From Fragum whitleyi (Eukaryota; Mollusca; Bivalvia; Cardiida; Cardiidae), in contig OX411544.1 in NCBI GenBank assembly GCA_948146395.1, positions 36,538,457 through 36,602,456 of the forward strand: a stretch of 64,000 bases of DNA, in the 5' to 3' direction. The position numbers were made by a program, and so were the translations under genes. Below, piece after piece: positions 1-10,788 of this stretch. The notes under the pieces were generated by a model, which made no database searches, was not told the origin of the DNA, and saw only the letters and a list, made by a program, of their open reading frames with translations. Position 1 is the first letter of the stretch. The number at the start of each line of letters is the position of its first letter.

Positions 1-34
<34 letters not shown>

Positions 35-92
35 TGTTGTTGTAGTAGTAGTAGTAGTAGAAGTAGAAGTAGTAGTAGTAGTAGTAGAATAT

Positions 93-123
<31 letters not shown>

Positions 124-128
124 AAGTA
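1..128. repeat. TAG trinucleotide microsatellite
   Basis: A run of TAG/GTA triplets with a few interruptions (TTG triplets near 35-43, AAG near 60-70, an AATATG break near 88). It starts at the window edge, so its full length is unknown. Confidence 0.97.
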
Positions 129-881
129 GTTGTAGTTCTTTTATTGACAATTATTAAATTGAAAGAAGGTGGTGAAGGCTAACATAAGACTGCACGTCTG
201 TGAAGGCTGATCTTAGTCTACACTGTCTGTCAAAGCTTTGTGTCGACCAGGAACATGCTATGATAAGGGTTTTCGTCTAAATTTCTGTCGAAATATTTAC
301 GATGTTTATTTGTGAAACGAAACTAATGCGTTTTTAAGATAAATAACTGAAAAAGGGAGAGCACCGAATAGTTTGGCAGTCCATTAAAGTTAATTCCCTT
401 TCAAATCTTAACTAAATAACGTTGAATCACTGTTCTTAACTTCCAGTTTTGATCTCTATTTGGCCGTTGGTTTCGCTTTCTCCAATAGACTTATATAGCA
501 TATCCCCGAAGTTAGCAGACTTCCAGAATAACAGACTTGAATCAGCTAACTGTGGGAACATTAGAAATGCGTGCACACGAGATGATATCGTTGAAAGGCA
601 AACTTTTTGAATCTGTGGTTTAGTTAAACTAATCATTCAATTGCGTTCGATTGCGACGAATGTTAAAGCTCATAGACGCGCTCGAACACTCGAGATCCTG
701 ATGTTTCACGTCCCTGAGAGAGAGAGGCAGTGGCTTTAAACGCAACGCTACCCAATTGTACAGCTAGCTAAACTTATGCTTGTCTGAATCTGTATTAATG
801 GCAGTTTGTAACAAATGAACATACACATGAACGCCCTGAGAAAAGGGTTGTACAATGTATCTGGAAGTTTTAAGAAAAGGT
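129..881. other. Gene-less stretch, nothing recognised
   Basis: Ordinary AT-rich sequence with frequent stops in all frames. I see no tRNA boxes, inverted repeats or convincing coding segment. Confidence 0.5.
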
Positions 882-1038
882 AATAATATAGGGTTAATTC
901 ACGTTTTGAGGGCGTTAACATTTGCAGAGACCCGAAATATGGTTTAACGCCCGAGTGCGAAGCACGAGGGTGCTCAACCATTATGACGGTCTCTGCAAAT
1001 TATAACGCCCGAAAAAGCGCGAATTAACGCTATTATTG
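882..1038. mobile_element. Palindromic MITE-like element (GGGCGTTAA arms)
   Basis: The left arm (about 882-938) and right arm (about 985-1038) are imperfect reverse complements. Both contain TTTGCAGAGACC, GGGCGTTA, the TTAATTC/GAATTAA pair and an outer TAATAAT/ATTATT. The loop holds GAGTGCGAAGCACGAGGGTG, itself hairpin-forming. No coding capacity. It looks like a small foldback DNA element; superfamily unknown. Confidence 0.7.
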
Positions 1039-1287
1039 CATAAAAAGATAGATAAGAGCAAAATAATTTCACAGAAACGATATTAAACCAGTAACAAACC
1101 TACTAATATTCCGTCATGCATTACACCGTCCATCTTGTTCATACCGACGTTGCTCGGTTAATTTATGACGCCACACAATTTAAAGCGGGATTTAGAGCAA
1201 CATCTTTAGGTATGCTCTATAATTACGTTGGACAAGGAAACTGATAAAGTGCATAGGCCCAGATTGAGAATATTTAAGTGAAAAAAG

Positions 1288-1393
1288 CCGGGCGTTAACG
1301 GCGCGTGAATTTACTTATTAATCCACGTTTTCTCTCGTTAACGCCCGGATTTTGCCTATAACGACCCGAAAACGCACATTTTATGCAATAATA
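1288..1393. mobile_element. Second GGGCGTTAAC hairpin, related to 882-1038
   Basis: CCGGGCGTTAACG at 1288-1300 pairs perfectly with CGTTAACGCCCGG at 1336-1348. The sequence after it (ATAACGACCCGAAAACGC, then TATGCAATAATA) resembles the right arm of the neighbouring element in direct orientation. Probably a degraded copy of the same family. Confidence 0.6.
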
Positions 1394-1738
1394 AAATAAA
1401 GGTTGATATTTTAGAAAAGATCATGTTATGTAAAGTGACAATCATAAATACAAACTCTTTTATTCACTCTTCGTATATTGCTGTCTAACATAAAAAATAA
1501 TAGGACTAAATAGGCTTTTAAAATAGTCATAGTTTAATAATATATATGTTAAAGGAAACATGAGTCTAACCTTAATAAAGAAGGTAAAAAGTTAGCATTA
1601 TGATGGAAGGTGTAAAGTTTGGTTTGGATTTTTCTTTTTGTATTCACGATATTTTTATTTCTCGTGCATGCCTCACTAATCAATGTCAGTGTTTCTGACT
1701 TGTTCTGAATAAGCGACAGGGGGCTTGATTAATTATTT
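1394..1738. other. Gene-less AT-rich stretch
   Basis: Nothing recognised on either strand. Confidence 0.4.
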
Positions 1739-1990
1739 GTAAGAACTTTTGGTGTGTATTTCCGTTTATTTATCGCCGCTACCGTAGCACATGCCCATAT
1801 GAGCGACGCCCACAGAAGACGGTTAGTTGTTATGGGGGATAATGCAAGGATGCATGGCGAAACTACTGCTGAGATCCGCCATGGTTCTATAACGTGCTCT
1901 GTGTAAAACACCATCTCACGGGACCTCGGTTTAACGTCTCATCCGAAAGACAATTAGTTTTGTAAGTATGCCAGCCCGGGAATCGAACCC
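1739..1990 (-). mobile_element. SINE-A copy, tRNA-derived, 5' truncated
   Basis: On the minus strand the copy starts inside the tRNA-like head (box B read as GGGTTCGATTC, closing GGGCTG). The SINE-A body follows: GGATGAGACGTTAAACCGAGG, GTGTTTTACACAGAGCACG, AACCATGGCGGATCTCAGC, and the distal GTGCTACGGTAGCGGCG. It shares this body with the copies at 5988 and 25610. The tRNA 5' half is poorly preserved. Confidence 0.8.
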
Positions 1991-2111
1991 ACGCGGTCGA
2001 GGGTTTTGAAGTCCGGTGCTCTAAGAACGTTGTTTCATTTGACCCTCTTTAAATAATACAGTCTGTCAGCCAGAATACGTTTTCGCTTTACGTCTCTCCA
2101 AGACATGTAGT

Positions 2112-2518
2112 ATACAAATAACAACATCGTGAAAGTTTTGAATGATATTTGACTGAAATTGAATGAATATGTGGAGCGAGTTTTGAGTGAAGTAAATGGG
2201 AGGTAATCCAACATCGCAAATTTCGTCCAGAATGAACAAAATTAGCGATATTTATTACCACCCACTTCAATAGAATATGCATAGAAGTTCTATAAACAGC
2301 TTCTTATTTTTCTAAGAACCTATCACACGCTTTCAATTTGAATTATGTCAGTGAAATCGCTATTTATTTTAAGTTTTAATCATTTTGAATGACGTTGATT
2401 GTATCTTTTAGTGATTTGAATGAGTGTTTGGAATAAATGAATGAATGGAGCGATGAGCGAGTGATTTGGAATGGTTTTTGTCGAGATGAATGTCAATTTT
2501 ACGATGTTGTTAACTGTA
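2112..2518. mobile_element. M1 MITE, near full length
   Basis: First copy of the commonest repeat here. The M1 consensus ends are TACAGTTAACAACATCG and its reverse complement CGATGTTGTTAACTGTA. The left half is rich in GAATGA and GAGCGAGTTTTGAGTGAA. The centre is a hairpin, GGGAGGTAATCCAATATCG... paired with ...GCGATATTTATTACCTCCC, around AATTTTGTTC/GAACAAAATT. The right half contains ATGAATGGAGCG. TA-flanked CAGT termini are typical of Tc1/mariner-type non-autonomous elements (inference). No coding capacity. Confidence 0.88.
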
Positions 2519-3144
2519 ACTACATGTAATCAAATTCACACTTGCCTTTCATCCTCACTAGGATAAAAGCTTTGGTGTTAATGTGATGATATAACGTGAA
2601 TACATAATTGTTAGCCGATCTAGGGCGTTTCTCGCACTATTTCTACTCGATTAACACCTGTTTGTATGTCTGTAGTCGTATCTCAGTCATAGTGTTATGT
2701 CGGCTTCTTATATCTCCTATATTTTTTATGTTTTCTTACTTAAATTCCGTGAATTATCACATGCAATATCGGTTGCTTACACATGGTTTTTACTAGGGCC
2801 CTAATAAGCTCTGGTAGACTAATAACCATCTCTTAAATAGAGATGACTCGTGAAAAAATAAAAAAATATATAAATATATAAAAGAACTACATGTATATCT
2901 AGATTTATCAGTCTGATTTAAGAGACCAAAATTTTCAGATGAAAGAGCACACATTACGGCTTTACAAAACTTCCGTTGACGTAACATCAAGAACATGGCT
3001 GTATACTAAGGATTTTCCTTTTCAAAAGTACCTGATACAATATATCTCATGGTAATTGAGGCCAACAGTCCATTATACAAAAGTCAAATTTTACTATGTG
3101 ATTTGTCAGACCTTTTCGTATTTTACCGATTTTCGAAATTAAGG
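2519..3144. other. Gene-less AT-rich stretch
   Basis: Short open frames only, with no recognisable domain. No repeat family of this window is evident. Confidence 0.4.
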
Positions 3145-3580
3145 TTGATCGTTCAACTTTCCTGTATAAGAATTATTGCGATGTGACCTCCTATCGACCT
3201 CTGTACAGGAACTATAATGTAATCTTTTTTCGAAATACAGTTAAACTTTTTAAGCGACCGCCACAGGAACCCCTTAAAAGCGGTCGTTTAAGAAAAAGGC
3301 CGCTTAATACACGTTTTGTTTACAAAAAAGAAATATACAGTTTGAATAAATATGTATATAAATGCAAATTCTCAAGAATCCTATGCTGTAAAACCTCATC
3401 AGAATCGTCTTATTGAGTGCTATCTATTTTTCAGATATTTCGATTTAAAGAAGGGGATTTTGAAAACGTTCGTTTACTAGAAATGGTCACTTAATAGACG
3501 TGGTCGCTTGAACAAGATTGGCTGTATCTATTTTAAAGAGTTCCCAGATGGTCTCTTTTCGCCTGACAGGTCACATATAT
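3145..3580. mobile_element. M3 MITE (partial) interrupted by an M2 element
   Basis: The left part (GTTCAACTTTCCTGTA, GCGATGTGACCTCCTATCGA) and right part (GAGTTCCCAGATGGTCTC, CGCCTGACAGGTCACATATA) match the M3 copies at 24967 and 45673. In those copies the two parts are contiguous. Here they are separated by the M2 element at 3238-3524. The left terminus is not preserved. Confidence 0.75.
3238..3524. mobile_element. M2 MITE (GCGACC family), nested in M3
   Basis: Ends are TA|CAGTTAAACTTTTTAAGCGACC and, reversed, TA|CAGCCAATCTTGTTCAAGCG. Internal landmarks are CCGCTTAATACACGTTTTG, GAATCGTCTTATTGAG and TGGTCACTTAATAGACG. TA flanks and CAGT-like ends suggest a Tc1/mariner-type MITE. Other copies: 9354-9696 and 19694-20045. 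Confidence 0.8.
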
Positions 3581-4369
3581 TACAGTGACGCTATTTACAT
3601 TTCATTTTAAACAATATACACCTTCATATATTTTCAAAAATCAAATTAAGATTGTTGAAATCACTGTTTACAGACGTCGGGGGAACGAAAACGAAGTCTA
3701 TTTGGAACGGCGCCTGCTAAGTCAAACTTATCACTTGTGGAATCGAAAGGATTAGGAAGTCAATTTAATTTTATCAAATACAATGTACTCAGAATTATAT
3801 TTTTTGAGATAGCTTGAATGGGTAAGGACTTTTATAGAAATAAGAGTCCTTTTATCGTGATTCCTCGAGTAAAAAATTGCTTTCGTTTGAAAGCATCGCC
3901 AAATACTGCATGATTGTTATCTATAAATGAGATTTTTTCTGAAAGAAAAGAAGGACAAGCTATTACAGATGTAAAAAACTTTGTCTAAATGAACTTAAAA
4001 GTCTGCAATATTCTGTGAATAATATGCTAAAAATGACTTAAACCCCTTTCCGCACAATCACAAATGAAGCAGCCTCGTAAAGATGTCTTCTTTTTTGTCA
4101 AATAAGATCAATCTAAATTTTTGTTGTCTGACAATGAGTTAGCACACTGACAGATTGAACAAGGTTACGTTACGTTAGTTACGTTGTTGATAGGCATTTC
4201 AGAGTAACTGCTTTGTCGAGGATGAGTAAATAATGCTATTGATTTGCCAGATTGCTTTGTTTATTATTGTTATTGGACATGTATTTGGATGTAGATTATG
4301 AAACATCTCGTATTTCTCTTGTTTTTTAAAACTTAGTTTGTTGTCTGCTTGTTAAAATGAGGTTGTACG
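3581..4369. other. Gene-less AT-rich stretch
   Basis: No coding or repeat structure recognised beyond small direct repeats such as GTTACGTTACGTTAGTTACG near 4164. Confidence 0.4.
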
Positions 4370-4393
4370 CGACTATAGATCCGCAATTTTGGG

Positions 4394-4454
4394 TGAGTGA
4401 TCAAAGGTCAATTTTGTCTATAAGGTATAGACAAAATTGACCTTTGATCACTCA
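4394..4454. repeat. Perfect 61-nt hairpin (29-bp arms)
   Basis: TGAGTGATCAAAGGTCAATT... is followed by its exact reverse complement after a 3-nt loop near 4423-4425. Weaker pairing continues outward (TATAGATC near 4374 with GAATCTATA near 4465), so this may be the core of a roughly 110-bp foldback element. Confidence 0.9.
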
Positions 4455-4489
4455 TTTAAACTTGTGAATCTATATATCAATGATATTTC

Positions 4490-4690
4490 GATCACATCAC
4501 GACCACTGGAAAAAATGGTTTGCTTGTATCTCTCTCGCCAGTAAAACCGATACATTAAGATGCCCTATCACATAGGTTTACTGTTTCCTATCTATTTTTG
4601 GGAGACAAAGGATAAGATATTTTCTCGGATCGGAGATCGAACCCTATACCTCATTTAGAGTTCGACGCACTTCCATACGATGCGGTAGCG
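4490..4690 (-). mobile_element. SINE-C copy, degraded
   Basis: The minus strand reads a tRNA-like head (box B GGGTTCGATCTCC). The SINE-C body follows: CCTATGTGATAGGGCATC, TACTGGCGAGAGAGATAC, and CCATTTTTTCCAGTGGTCG where other copies have CCATTGTTAGGTGCTCCAG. More diverged than the copies at 18432, 29236 and 53437. Confidence 0.65.
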
Positions 4691-5016
4691 AACAGCGAAA
4701 ATGTTTTATGCTCTTTTGCGGTTTAAACAAAAATGAAGAGAAACTGGTCAGTTAAAACAACAACCTTATTTCAACCTTTTCAAATACTCTTGCCACATTA
4801 CACGTATCTGTTAAATCTTATTTGTTGATTTGTCTTTGTTGTTTGTCTTTATCAAGTCGATAAAGATTATCACCACTTCGATCATCTATTGTCCTTGTAT
4901 CGACAGGATATTGTAACGTTTAACTGTTGGTATTTCACAGCTTTTACACAATCAGTTGATCCCTATTTCGCAAATCGGCGCTTTATTTTCCAATTTATCA
5001 CAATAACATAACCCTG

Positions 5017-5150
5017 CCCTGCGTTCAGTAGCACCCAACGGTGCAAACAGTCTTCCAATTATACCCCTCTTTGCACGCAGGTGCACGTGCAAAGCGAGGT
5101 ACAATTGGAAAACTTTTTGCACCGTTTGGTGATTCTGGACGCAGAGCAGG
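5017..5150. mobile_element. M4 MITE, copy 1
   Basis: Terminal GCCCTGCGTTCAGTAGCACC pairs with the terminal GGTGATTCTGGACGCAGAGC. The inner arms ACGGTGCAAACAGTCTTCCA and TTGGAAAACTTTTTGCACCG flank a core hairpin around CTTTGCACGCAGGTGCACGTGCAAAG. Essentially the whole element is a foldback. Other copies: 28231, 38440 and 49033. Confidence 0.82.
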
Positions 5151-5284
5151 TCGAATGGAAAGGATTCCCGCTTTGAAGACCCTTTGAAGAACTGGGGTGA
5201 CGATTGTTCCGATCCCAATGGAAGCCGGTTCATCGTGATAAAGCTGACGAGACAAAAAAAAAACAACATTGGTTAAACTAGCTG

Positions 5285-5945
5285 ACGACTCAATTACAGG
5301 TCGCGCCTCTACCAGGCACCAGTTTGAGGCCCGTTTTACTAAACTTCTTACGACAAAATTAATCATAAGTCAAAATCAGGGGCGGCTCGGTGGTCTAGTG
5401 GTAAAACACAAGACTACCAATCCTAAGGTCCGTGGTTCGAATCCCGAACGCGGCAGGAACTTTCAAGGATACTTGCTATCCTCCGCCCAACTAGAGGTGA
5501 ACTGGTAAGAAACCCAGAGGTAGCTTCGCGTGTATCGGTGCTTTACACTGGACACGTTACAGAACCAAGGAGGTCTTTTCGTAGAAGAGCTAGGGGCGTA
5601 TGAACCCGGATCTCCTTGTATCCGCTTCTTTCTCTCTCATGGTCCATACCATATATGCCTAGAGCACGGAGGGACCTAAATCCTACAAATACACACACAC
5701 ACACAAGTCAAAATCACAAATCGTACCTGTTGTTTTCATTCATTGTTAGATTCTGCTTTGTAATATCTCATCGGAATCGTCTTTCGAAGACGATTCCAAT
5801 GAGATGTTTCATGGCAGAATTCCATATTTCGTTACTAATTTAGAAGCAACTTAAATTTTTGACTTACGCAAAAACTGATCGTAAGATGTTTAGTGAAACG
5901 GGAGCCAGACAACAAAGATAAGTGGTTCTGGAGGTACTGTGAAAT
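5285..5945. mobile_element. Foldback MITE carrying a nested SINE
   Basis: The left arm CCCGTTTTACTAAACTTCTT at about 5331 is matched in reverse by GATGTTTAGTGAAACGGGAG at about 5885-5904. Weaker pairing continues outwards (ACCAGGCACCAG with GGTTCTGGAGG). SINE-D (5379-5704) lies inside the left arm. A perfect-stem hairpin, ATCTCATCGGAATCGTCTTT and complement at 5765-5805, sits in the centre. Confidence 0.65.
5379..5704 (+). mobile_element. SINE-D, complete, with 12-bp target site duplication
   Basis: A tRNA-like head (5379-5457) has box A TGGTCTAGTGG and box B GGTTCGAATCC. A body follows, including CGGTGCTTTACAC and CACGTTACAGAACCAAGG, then an (AC)n tail. The 12-bp direct repeat AAGTCAAAATCA occurs at 5367-5378 and 5705-5716, a clear retroposition signature. 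Confidence 0.9.
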
Positions 5946-5987
5946 CAAACTGACACTTATTAAAGGGGCGACTCTGTAAAAAAAGGC

Positions 5988-6265
5988 GTCAGCCCGATTA
6001 GTTCAGTCGGTAAAGCACTGCACTTCAAAACTATTGAAGATCGGTCGCATGGGTTTGATTCCCGGGCTGACACAAAAAATTTATTGTCTTCCGGATGAGA
6101 CTTCAAACCGATGTCCCTTGAGACGGTGCTTTACACCGAGCACGTTATTTAAGAACCATGGTGGATCTCAATAGTCATGTATCCTTGCACTACTCACGTA
6201 ATAACTAACCGTCTTCTGGGGGCGTGGCTCATATTGGCACATGCTACGGTAGCGACGGTTAAATA
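5988..6265 (+). mobile_element. SINE-A copy with intact tRNA-like head
   Basis: The head GTCAGCCCGATTAGTTCAGT... ends with GGGTTTGATTCCCGGGCTGA, so the acceptor-like stem GTCAGCCC/GGGCTGAC is closed. Box A is TTAGTTCAGTCGG and box B is GGGTTTGATTC. The body matches the copies at 1739 and 25610. The 3' end runs straight into an M1 element that lacks its left terminus. Confidence 0.85.
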
Positions 6266-6585
6266 AGTGCGATGAGTGAGTCTTGGGTAAAATTAAATGG
6301 AGGTAATCCAATGTCGCGAATTTTGTTCAGAATAAACAAAAACTGGCGACATTTATGACCTCCCTTTCTTACACTATGCATATAAGTGCCATAAATAGCT
6401 TCCTATTTTTTCAAGAACAAATCAGACGCTTAAAATTTCAACTGCGTTGGTGTAATCGCGATTTTTTATAACTATGTTTATATTGAAGGTAGTTTTGTTA
6501 ATCTTGCCATTTTCGGTCAACTTTGAGCGTTTTTGAATGGTTTAATGAGTGTAGGGAATGGATGGTTATACGATGCTTTTTAATG
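6266..6585. mobile_element. M1 MITE, 5' truncated
   Basis: It begins at GATGAGTGAGTCTTGGGTAA, after the SINE, and keeps the central hairpin (TGGAGGTAATCCAATGTCGC with GCGACATTTATGACCTCCC) and the TTTTGAATGGTTTAATGAGT right half. Both termini are eroded. Confidence 0.75.
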
Positions 6586-7384
6586 TAAATTAGATGTAAG
6601 ACTCCGTTTCTAAATTTCAAGCAACAAGATGTCACTATTGCCCAATTTCACCACAAACAAGCCTAATATCACAGTATTCTTAGTTTTTGCGTTCCAGATG
6701 AAATAAAAAGGGGGGACTTTTCGAATCAGCCCCTCCCCCCTTTTTGAGTTTGAGTCGAAGTACAAATTGGTTTCTTTATTTTGAATTGCTTAAAAATGTG
6801 CGAACGATTTTATCTTAAACGCAGTTCTGTTTCATCATACATGTATATTCAGACCCACCCGTCTTCTTGTAGGGAAAAATTGACAAAAATATTTGATTTT
6901 TATAGCAGTATGAAAAAAGGAAACCGAAGAGAATAGATAAAATAATATAAATAATTTCTTTGCAACATTCGTTCACAATGACGACTTTTCCAAGGTCGAC
7001 TGGATATTTTAGACAAACAATAAACATTAACTTGTTATTGGAAAGGGTTACCATGACACAATACCGCGAAAATCCCACCAAGGCTGTAAAAATATTGATA
7101 GTTTAGGTCAAAATTCTTTGCGGTATTAATTACGTCATAATTGTTATTTTTACGAGGTAAAATGGCGTCATCAAGTATTACAGAATGGATTCAGGATTCC
7201 GTGTTTCAAAATCTCCACTTTTCTTTAGAAGCTTTAAGAAACCCCATTTAGATCTATAAAATGGCAACTCAGAAGTTTCCAATTCCACATGCAAATTTAA
7301 ATGCATGTAACATTGTATTTGTGACGCAAAAATTAACCATAGGAAAAGTACAAAAATGTCTTTTCTGGTTAGACTGCATGGAGT
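6586..7384. other. Gene-less stretch with one G/C-run hairpin
   Basis: AAAAAGGGGGGAC at about 6706 can pair with CCCCCCTTTTT at about 6733. Otherwise nothing recognised; the short frames have no family signature. Confidence 0.4.
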
Positions 7385-7730
7385 ATAGAACAACATCGTG
7401 AAATTGACAAGGTGGCTGATTTGTGGATGAGTTTTGAATGAAATTGAATGAGCGGGATGAATGTTTTTTAACTTAATTTAAAAGTTGTAATCATATAATC
7501 CAATATCGCTATTTTTTCAGGATGAGCAAAAATTGCAGTATATTTCACCTAATCTTAATAAAATGTGCTTGCAAATTCTATAAAAAGTTTCATAATTCAC
7601 TAAAAAAAAACACACACGCACACACACATACGCTCATGATTTCGAAAAACAACCACACGCTCATGATTTCAATTATTCCAGAATGAATGGAGCACAGAGT
7701 GTGTGTGAACGATATAGACGTAACTAACTG
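7385..7730. mobile_element. M1 MITE, degraded
   Basis: Left end AACAACATCGTGAAATTGAC, then GAATGAAATTGAATGAGCG, CCAATATCGC and TTCAGGATGAGCAAAAATTG. The right half is diverged and includes a CACACACAC tract near 7610. Only the left terminus is clear. Confidence 0.65.
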
Positions 7731-7824
7731 GAAATAGCTTTCCATAATTGGTGTTTATTTTCATAAAAGTTGTCTGGTTTGCCTATGCTGGCTCACTTCC
7801 TTCTTCTTTTTTTCTTGGCGAAAC

Positions 7825-8270
7825 TACAGTTAAGAACATCGTGAAATTGATACGATGAATGGTTTTGGAATGATCTTGGAACGAAATTGAATGAGTGTGT
7901 GGAGCGAGTTTTGAGTGGGGCGGGGGGGGGGGTAATCCAATATCGCAAATTTTGTTCAGTATGAACAAAATTGGCGAAATTGATTACCTCCCTTCAATAA
8001 AATATACATACAAGTTCTATACATAGCTTCCTATTTCTTCAAGAACCTATGAGACGCTAACAATTTGAATAATGTGAGTGAAATCGCGATTTTTCTAAAT
8101 CAAAATTCATTTTGAATGATGTTGTTGATTCTCTATATATTGCTGTGAGCGCATTTGAATGGTTTGAATGAGTCTTTGTAATGAATGAATGAATGAATGG
8201 AGCGCTGAGTGAGCGATTTAGAATGGTTTTGATTAAGATGAATGTCAATTTCACGATGTATCTTACTGTA
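7825..8270. mobile_element. M1 MITE, full length
   Basis: TA|CAGTTAAGAACATCGTGAAA on the left and TCAATTTCACGATGTATCTT then ACTG|TA on the right. The central hairpin is present (GGGGTAATCCAATATCGC with GCGAAATTGATTACCTCCC). It carries a G-run near 7917-7931 and a short (GAAT)n seed near 8182-8198. Confidence 0.87.
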
Positions 8271-8930
8271 CCGCATGCCATTTAGTCGCATTTGACTCAA
8301 GTTAGAGGTAGAAACGTGAAATGTGAATCTGTTTCGGCTTCGGTTCCTTTCCTTCGATGATGCTTCGAAGAGCCTAGAGAATCATTCAGTTTATTGGAGA
8401 AAAAAAGAAATGTATCTTTAGTTCATATATAATGCCTACTACAATTTGGTGATGTCAAGGGCTTAAATAGATAAATAATTGAATCTGTCTGACATTTTAA
8501 AAGGGGTCAATAATACCACCAAAATCTTTCGATAACAATAACTGGAATAATATTACGATCTATTATCTAAGAAAGACAATCGTGACCTTCTCCGGTCCCT
8601 CTTACTTTTATGACGTCACTTTTCACGAGCAATTTAGAAGATAATTGAAGATTCAATCGACAGCGTCGTCAGATTATTTTAATTCCTGTCACCTTAACCC
8701 TCTCCCCTTTTTCACAAAATTTAATTCAATTAGATTACGATTGGACATGTTTTTGTTTATCCTTTGTTGGTTGGAATTATTTCATTTTAGTTTCTAAAAT
8801 ATCACATTCTCCCTTGTTTGTTCTGTGGATTGCATCAGAGATTTTCCAAATTCGATTGCGGTCCTGTTTCAAATTTTCCTAAGATTTTTTTTATCCATGG
8901 TTTCTTTAGATAAGTTGAGAAATTTACATT
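8271..8930. other. Gene-less AT-rich stretch
   Basis: Nothing recognised on either strand. Confidence 0.4.
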
Positions 8931-9175
8931 CGAGCCTGTGCATGACAATTCCAACAAATTGAAATATCCATGATGTGCAAACATTGAGTAGCGTAACAGC
9001 CACATACTGTAAAAATAAAGCTACATGATGTTATTCAGATTCTTTGAGATTTAATCTATCTACTAAAAGCATAGTTAATACTCTGGTCAGACTGTGCGGA
9101 TGCACAGGCTGGTCAGAATGTTTGCTTCGCGCATATTTGAAATCGTTGGAAATCTCATGCACAGGCTCATTTGTT
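8931..9175. mobile_element. M6 foldback repeat, copy 1
   Basis: GAGCCTGTGCATGACAATTC on the left is mirrored by GAAATCTCATGCACAGGCTC on the right. Near the right end is the M6 hairpin core GACTGTGCGGATGCACAGG. I recall very similar hairpins as common dispersed repeats in bivalves; this is memory, not a search. Copies: 16545 and 36345. Confidence 0.7.
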
Positions 9176-9353
9176 AATACAAAATACTCATTTATTCAAT
9201 TCGTATTAATGGTAAAGTTTTCAATAGTAAAATAGAAGATGGATATTCTTTCGACATCAAATTTATCCTATACCTTTAAATAATAAAGTGCAAAGGACAC
9301 AAGGATAAAACCTTAGATAACCGCTTGTTAGGATACTTCCTCATTTAGGAGTA

Positions 9354-9696
9354 CAATCAAACTTGTATTAAGCGACCACTACAGGGACAAACAAAAGGTG
9401 GTCGTATAAGAAAATTACCGCTTAATACACGTTTTGATTACGAAAAGGAAACATACTTTTTGATTGAATGTGTATATAATTGCGAGATTCTCAAAATCCA
9501 ATGTTGTTATAACTCAATAGAATCGTCTCATTGAGACGATTCTGGTGAGTTTTTTACAACATGGGATTCATTTCAATAATTTTTAAAACAACAATACTTT
9601 CTTTTGATTCTTATTGAAAGAAGGGGATTTTCAGAGTGGTCGCTTGATAAAAATGGTCGCTTAAAAGATGTTGTCGCTCGAGCAGGATTGACTGTG
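9354..9696. mobile_element. M2 MITE, copy 2
   Basis: TTGTATTAAGCGACCACTAC at the left, and ATGTTGTCGCTCGAGCAGG then ATTGACTGTGTA at the right. The centre holds a hairpin, GAATCGTCTCATTGAGACGA with AATAG to its left and TGGTGAG to its right. Same internal blocks as at 3238-3524, including CCGCTTAATACACGTTTTG and GAAGGGGATTTTCAGAG. Confidence 0.82.
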
Positions 9697-10788
9697 TAAT
9701 TGAACTTAGAGTACACTGAAACCAACTTCTAACGGCTACTTGGTTTTGGCTAAACAAGCTCAAATAGTCATACCTCCTTACGTGTTATTGTGTTAGATGG
9801 GTCTTTTGGGGGAGAAACTTCAATGAATATTGACCCCAAAGGATTTGAGTGAAGCAATGAGTTTGAGTAGATTTAAAGGTAATCGCTGATTTCATAATCA
9901 ACATTGGTGGGTGGGGTAATTCTAACATTTTATGCTTGTGGGAGAAACACAGCAATCACAATGTTTTTTCTTCATTTATTTGATATCTCTGAGTATTACT
10001 GAGACTGAAATTTTAAAATTCCTTTAATGTGAATTTTGCAAAGGTGGGTTCTTGTGTTTAACTATTTAACACAGACACCAAGAACAAAAAATCAAATCAA
10101 ATCTTCTCTCAAAATTCGCCTAATTGAACGGCAACTCATATAGAAACAAGACATTAATCAAATGACTACAAATATGTTTAAATGTGGTAAATGCAAGGTG
10201 GTCGTATATAAGTTCGTTTATCAAGGGAGATAACCAACCGATATCCCTTATTCTGTTTAACCCATTGCCAGATGTGTTCAATTTTAAAGGAAATGCAGAC
10301 CGCATTCTTAATTGGTGAAATTAAATGAACATTGAAGAAAAAATTTCCGACGAGGAATTTTCAGCCGTCGAAGATAATCCCATTTACGCGATACGGATTA
10401 CAGATGTGTTTGATAAGTTTCGGGTACTCGAAGGCTTTGTATATCGGTAATACGAGTATTTATGTCGCCTTTATGTTTATTCAAGATATCTTCAAAAGTA
10501 AAATATGCCAAAAATAACAGTTAAGTTGTCAAAATAAAATAGTTTTTTAAAAGAAAATCGCATTTTCGATAACAGACTACATTGACTCGTTAATCCTACA
10601 GGATTATAGTAAGCATATTATGATTACAAGGTAGGCGACGTCGATAGAAGGTTTCGTTTAAGTTACTCCGACTTCTTTTTTATTGTCTAGCAAGGTATCT
10701 TAGATCCTTTGTCAATTTCTACAATATATGGCTTCTAATAAGAAATCAACATTGATAAATACCCGGATACAAACATGTTCACCAACTA
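9697..10788. other. Gene-less stretch with one dispersed repeat
   Basis: About 9890-10050 resembles 24215-24415 (ATTGGTGGGTGGGGTAA near the start, GACTGAAATTTTAAAATTC near the end), suggesting a low-copy repeat. Nothing else recognised. Confidence 0.45.

Noticed and set aside
4952..5366. Overlapping minus-strand frames of 105 and 113 codons
   Set aside because: They lie across an M4 MITE and a foldback arm; neither shows a protein family.
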